Positions 27,141 to 30,408 of a stretch of DNA of 30,408 nt are shown one piece after another; within the stretch, counting starts at the first letter, position 1; each line of letters begins with the position of its first letter. Location of the stretch: assembly GCA_004335635.1 (NCBI GenBank), contig QAXH01001155.1:37145-67552 (forward strand), in the 5' to 3' direction. This stretch comes from Chloromonas sp. AAM2. Its lineage: Eukaryota; Chlorophyta; Chlorophyceae; Chlamydomonadales; Chlamydomonadaceae. The translations under genes and the position numbers were made by a program. A model generated the notes under the pieces. It did not search any database and was not told the DNA's origin. It was given only the letters and a program-made list of their open reading frames with translations.

Positions 27141-27248
27141 TATAACATATTACATATAACATATAACATATAGCACACGTGTAATAACATATTACATATA
27201 ACATATAGCACACGTGTAATAACATATTACATATAACATATAATACAT

Positions 27249-27356
27249 GACGGCGAGGTTCCCTTGCCTAAGGGTCTTACACCTAAGGATCTTACACCTA
27301 AGGGTCTCACACCTAAGGGTCTAACGCCTAAGGGTCTAACGCCTAAGGTGTGAGAC
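27249..27356 (+). repeat. Double-hairpin element with expanded arm
   Basis: It starts CGGCGAGG-TTC-CCTTGCC and then carries five or six units of CCTAAGGGTCTMACA/MACG (14-15 bp) where the second arm should be, closing with CCTAAGGTGTGAGAC. It looks like amplification of the inter-arm linker. It lies ~50 nt upstream of the central SSU module. Confidence 0.75.
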
Positions 27357-27399
27357 AGCGTATAAAGGAAAGAGACCATATATACGAAACCGTACGTAT

Positions 27400-28003
27400 G
27401 GTAATATCGCATCGAATTAGGTATTAGGTACACATGACTTTGTAATCTTACCTAGCCTTATTCGTAGCTTGTCTTAAACGTAGCAAGTCACAAGGGCCAT
27501 GAAAGAAAGGCCTTCCATCATAGTATGGCAGCAGTGCGTAGTTATTGTCAATATGTGAAAGCATGAACATGACGTTTAGAAGAGCACCATACATAATATG
27601 TAATAGCCCTGGCCAATTCCGTGCCAGCAGCCGCGGTAAGACGGAAAGGGCGAGCTTATTACGTAAGGAATAGGTAATATCGAGTGAAGACGTAATGGTT
27701 AAGAGAAGTATGGCATAATTTAGCGTGTAACAGTAAAATGTTAAGATATGCTAAGGAATGTCAAAGACGCAGGTAGCCTATCCTCATAACCTTAGTTGAG
27801 ACTCGGAAGCTTAGGTAGCAAACCGGATTAGATACCCGACATAGTCTAAGCCGTCAAAATGACTACTAACTTACATCATACATAGTAGTATACCTGGTGA
27901 TACGTCCTCAAGGATAGTAATCATAGAAATTGGCAGCCATAGACATACGCTGTGGGTTATGCTCATTAATAGGAAGCAACGCCTAAAACCTTACCATTCT
28001 TAA
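27400..28003 (+). rRNA. rns: SSU rRNA central module (~E. coli 220-980)
   Basis: CTTACCTAGCC and TTCGTAGCTTGTCTT fit the 240-270 region, and ATGGCAGCAGTGCG matches GGCAGCAGTGGG near 355. The 530 loop is intact as GTGCCAGCAGCCGCGGTAAG then ACGG (27621-27644). CAAACCGGATTAGATACCCG (~27821) matches the 780-795 region. GGAAGCAACGCCTAAAACCT then TACC matches GATGCAACGCGAAGAACCTTACC near 960-980, after which sequence becomes repeat. A tag TAAAGGAAAGAGACC stands at 27363. The SSU sequence beyond ~980 (decoding site and 3' end) is not in the window. The start is estimated. Confidence 0.9.
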
Positions 28004-30025
28004 TATAATATCACATATTATAATATAATCATATACCGTATCTTACACCCCCTATCTCATACCTTATATTATATGTGACGTATTTGTGCCATATATGTAA
28101 CGTATATGTAACATATCTTATATGTGACGTATTTGTGCCATATATGTAACGTATATGTAACGTATCTCATATGTAACGTATTTGTAACGTATATGTAACA
28201 TATCTCATATGTAACGTATTTGTAACGTATATGTTATATATATGCGCGCAGCGTCCACAACGTATCTTATAACGCATAACGCAAACGTAACATATAATAT
28301 GGTGTATAACATATGTGTAATGTATCCATCACACTTGTGCCGTATATGTAACGTATCCGCTACGTATCCGCTACGTATCCGCTACGTATCCGCTACGTAT
28401 CCGCTACGTATCCGTTAAGATATGACTAATATGACGTATAAATAACATATTAAATAAGATATGACTAATATGATGTATATATTACATATCAAATAAGATA
28501 TGACTAATATGATGTATATATTACATATCCTATGGTTTATTTTATGATATATATGACGTATATGTTACCTATTCAACATAAAAGTCACATATATGTAACC
28601 TATACCACATATAAGCCACATATAAGCCACATATAAGTAACTGATATGTAACGTATTTGTAACGTATCTTATAATATAATGTATGTAGCGTAATTGTAAC
28701 GTATTTGTAACGTATCTTATAATATAATGTATGTAGCGTAATTGTAACGTATTTGTGACGTATCTTATAATATAATGTATGTAACGTATATGTAACGTAT
28801 TGGTAACGTATCTATACAATATGATAAACATGACGTATATGTAACGTATCAATACAATATAACATATGTAACGTATATGCAACGTATATGCAACGTATAT
28901 GCAACGTATATGCAACGTATATAACGCACACGATGTATAAATAACACACCTTATGAATCGTACATGTAATACATATGACGAATATGTAACCGATATGTAA
29001 CATATATACCGCATATGTGACTTATATGTTACTGATATGTTACATATAAACCGCATATGTGACTTATATGTAACCAATATGTGATGTATATACCGCATAT
29101 GTGACTTATATGTTACGTGTCCAATTGACGGTGAGGTTCTCTCACCTAAGAGTTTTTGATATGACGTATACGATGTATAAGACATATAAGTAACATATGA
29201 GTTACGTATCATATAAGATAAGACATATAAGTAACATATGAGTTACCTATCATATAAGATATAACATATGAGTTACCTATCATATAAGATATGACATGTA
29301 TGTTACAGATGAGTTACGTATCATATAAGATAAGACATATATGTAACATATGAGTTACCTATCATATAAGATATGACATAAGTTGTATGTTTGTTACGTA
29401 TTATACTAGATATGACACACATACGCCACACGAGTCATATACTATATGACATACATGACGTATATGTTATGTAACGTATATGTATCATATTGTATATGAT
29501 TTGACGTATTTGTGACGTATCCTATGGGATAGGACATATATGACGTATCTTATAGGATAGGACATATATAACGTATATGTAGGTATGACTAATATATAAT
29601 GTATCTTATTACATATTATATTACATATGTAACGTATATGTCACATGTTTACTGCATACATAACATATAAGATATATATGTAACGCATATAACAACTAAA
29701 ACGTAACTTATCTTATTAATAGTACATGTAACATATATGAAGTATATGTAACAAATATGTGGAGTATGTACCGCATATGTGACGTATATGTTACAAATAT
29801 GTAACGAATATACCCCATATGTGACTTATATGTCACGTATATGTCACGTATATAACGTATGTGTTATATATAACATATATGACGTATATGTAACGTATAT
29901 AATATATGTTATGGACGCACGTGACGGCTAGGTAACCTCATCTATGGGCTTTGCTTATGGGCCTTGTCTATGGGCCTTGTATAGAAGGCACGAGACCACA
30001 TGGGCAATCCGCCTTTAATGTTAAG
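28004..30025. repeat. Repeat spacer after the SSU module
   Basis: No gene is seen. Content: GTATATGTAACGTAT words; six 11-bp CCGCTACGTAT copies at 28346-28412; ~39-bp AAGATATGACTAATATGATG units at 28440-28530; ~45-bp units at 28640-28800; 11-bp GTATATGCAAC copies at 28870-28920; and ~40-bp GACATATAAGTAACATATGA units at 29180-29360. ATGCGCGCAGCGTCCA at 28232 also occurs near 1687. Decayed GC elements lie at 29127-29150 and 29921-30000. Confidence 0.75.
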
Positions 30026-30075
30026 ACGGCGAAGGAACCTCGCCTAAGGGCCTCGCGCCGAAGGCGCGAGCCCGC
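30026..30075 (+). repeat. Double-hairpin GC element
   Basis: Arm 2 CTCGCGCC-GAA-GGCGCGAG is perfect. Arm 1 GGCGAAG-GAA-CCTCGCC has one mismatch. Confidence 0.9.
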
Positions 30076-30408
30076 CATATGTAGCGTATCTTAGGGTCTA
30101 TTACTTATATGTAATGTATCCTATTGTATATGACATTAATGTAACATATAAGTAACCTATCATATAGGATATGACATAAGTCGTTTATTTGTTACGTGTT
30201 ATACAATATTTGACATATGTGACGTATATCATACGTTTATGAAAGGATATGACGAAGAAGACGTATTAATGACATGTATGTTTAATATTGTATCAAATAT
30301 GACGTATATGACATATATGTAACATGTATGTAACGTATCCTATAAGATATGACGTAAGTAACGTATATGACATATATGTAACATGTATGTAACGTATCCT
30401 ATAAGATA
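30076..30408. repeat. Repeat spacer to window end
   Basis: ATGACATATATGTAACATGT then ATGTAACGTATCCTATAAGA units, repeated at the very end. A lone ATGAAAGGATATGACG at 30239 resembles a gene leader but no coding frame follows. Confidence 0.7.

Noticed and set aside
28565..29212. 215-codon minus-strand open frame and similar long frames in spacers (for example 638-1012, 13449-13835, 20036-20431)
   Set aside because: They consist almost only of Tyr, Ile, Val, Thr, His, Met, Cys and Arg in short periodic patterns, follow tandem repeats exactly, and often read through GC elements. They are repeat translations.
30239..30300. Possible gene start ATGAAAGGATATGACG
   Set aside because: The frame soon enters repeat sequence and no conserved protein follows.

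Overview
This window reads as part of the mitochondrial genome of a chlamydomonadalean (volvocine/Dunaliella/Haematococcus-type) green alga, inflated by repeats. The basis is the combination of exactly three recognisable tRNA genes, trnW(CCA), trnQ(TTG) and trnM(CAT), which is the known tRNA set of Chlamydomonas-type mtDNA; rRNA genes broken into scrambled modules; nad5 and cob with the standard genetic code; and ORF-less group I introns. The species cannot be fixed from sequence alone. All recognised genes are on the + strand.

Layout. 1-3190: A/T-rich, ACGTAACATAT-like repeats with GC-rich palindromes. 3195-3710: trnW and trnQ. 3789-4010: 44-bp tandem repeat. 4020-6775: rRNA cluster with an LSU domain II/III piece (~4240-4440), the SSU 5' end (~4784-4935), an LSU domain I piece (~5010-5195), and the LSU 3' module (~5335-6775) holding the peptidyl-transferase loop and sarcin-ricin loop, split by group I introns at E. 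coli positions 2449 and 2500. 6790-9534: repeats. 9535-11622: nad5, two exons, one group I intron. 12065-12344: a tRNA-like or 5S-like element and trnM. 12345-20600: about 8 kb of repeats with no gene seen. 20600-22000: LSU domain IV/V module (E. coli ~1610 to ~2100) with group I introns at 1923 and near 2058/2059. 22182-22769: an unrecognised 195-codon ORF with one membrane segment. 23575-26715: cob in four exons separated by three group I introns; the joined protein is 389 residues with haem-ligand histidines at 82, 96, 183 and 197. 27400-28003: central SSU module (E. coli ~220 to ~980). 28004-30408: repeats.

The genes serve respiration (ND5 of complex I, cytochrome b of complex III) and the mitoribosome. 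Missing from this window but expected elsewhere in the genome: cox1, nad1, nad2, nad4, nad6, the SSU 3' domain, the LSU 5' end and several other LSU pieces.

The most striking non-genic content is a family of GC-rich double-hairpin elements scattered through spacers and introns. The copies show nested insertion, deletion between short direct repeats, compensatory stem changes and hairpin-loop inversion, which together suggest a mobile or recombinogenic structural element. A purine-rich GAAAG-type tag also recurs just before the 5' end of most genes and rRNA modules.
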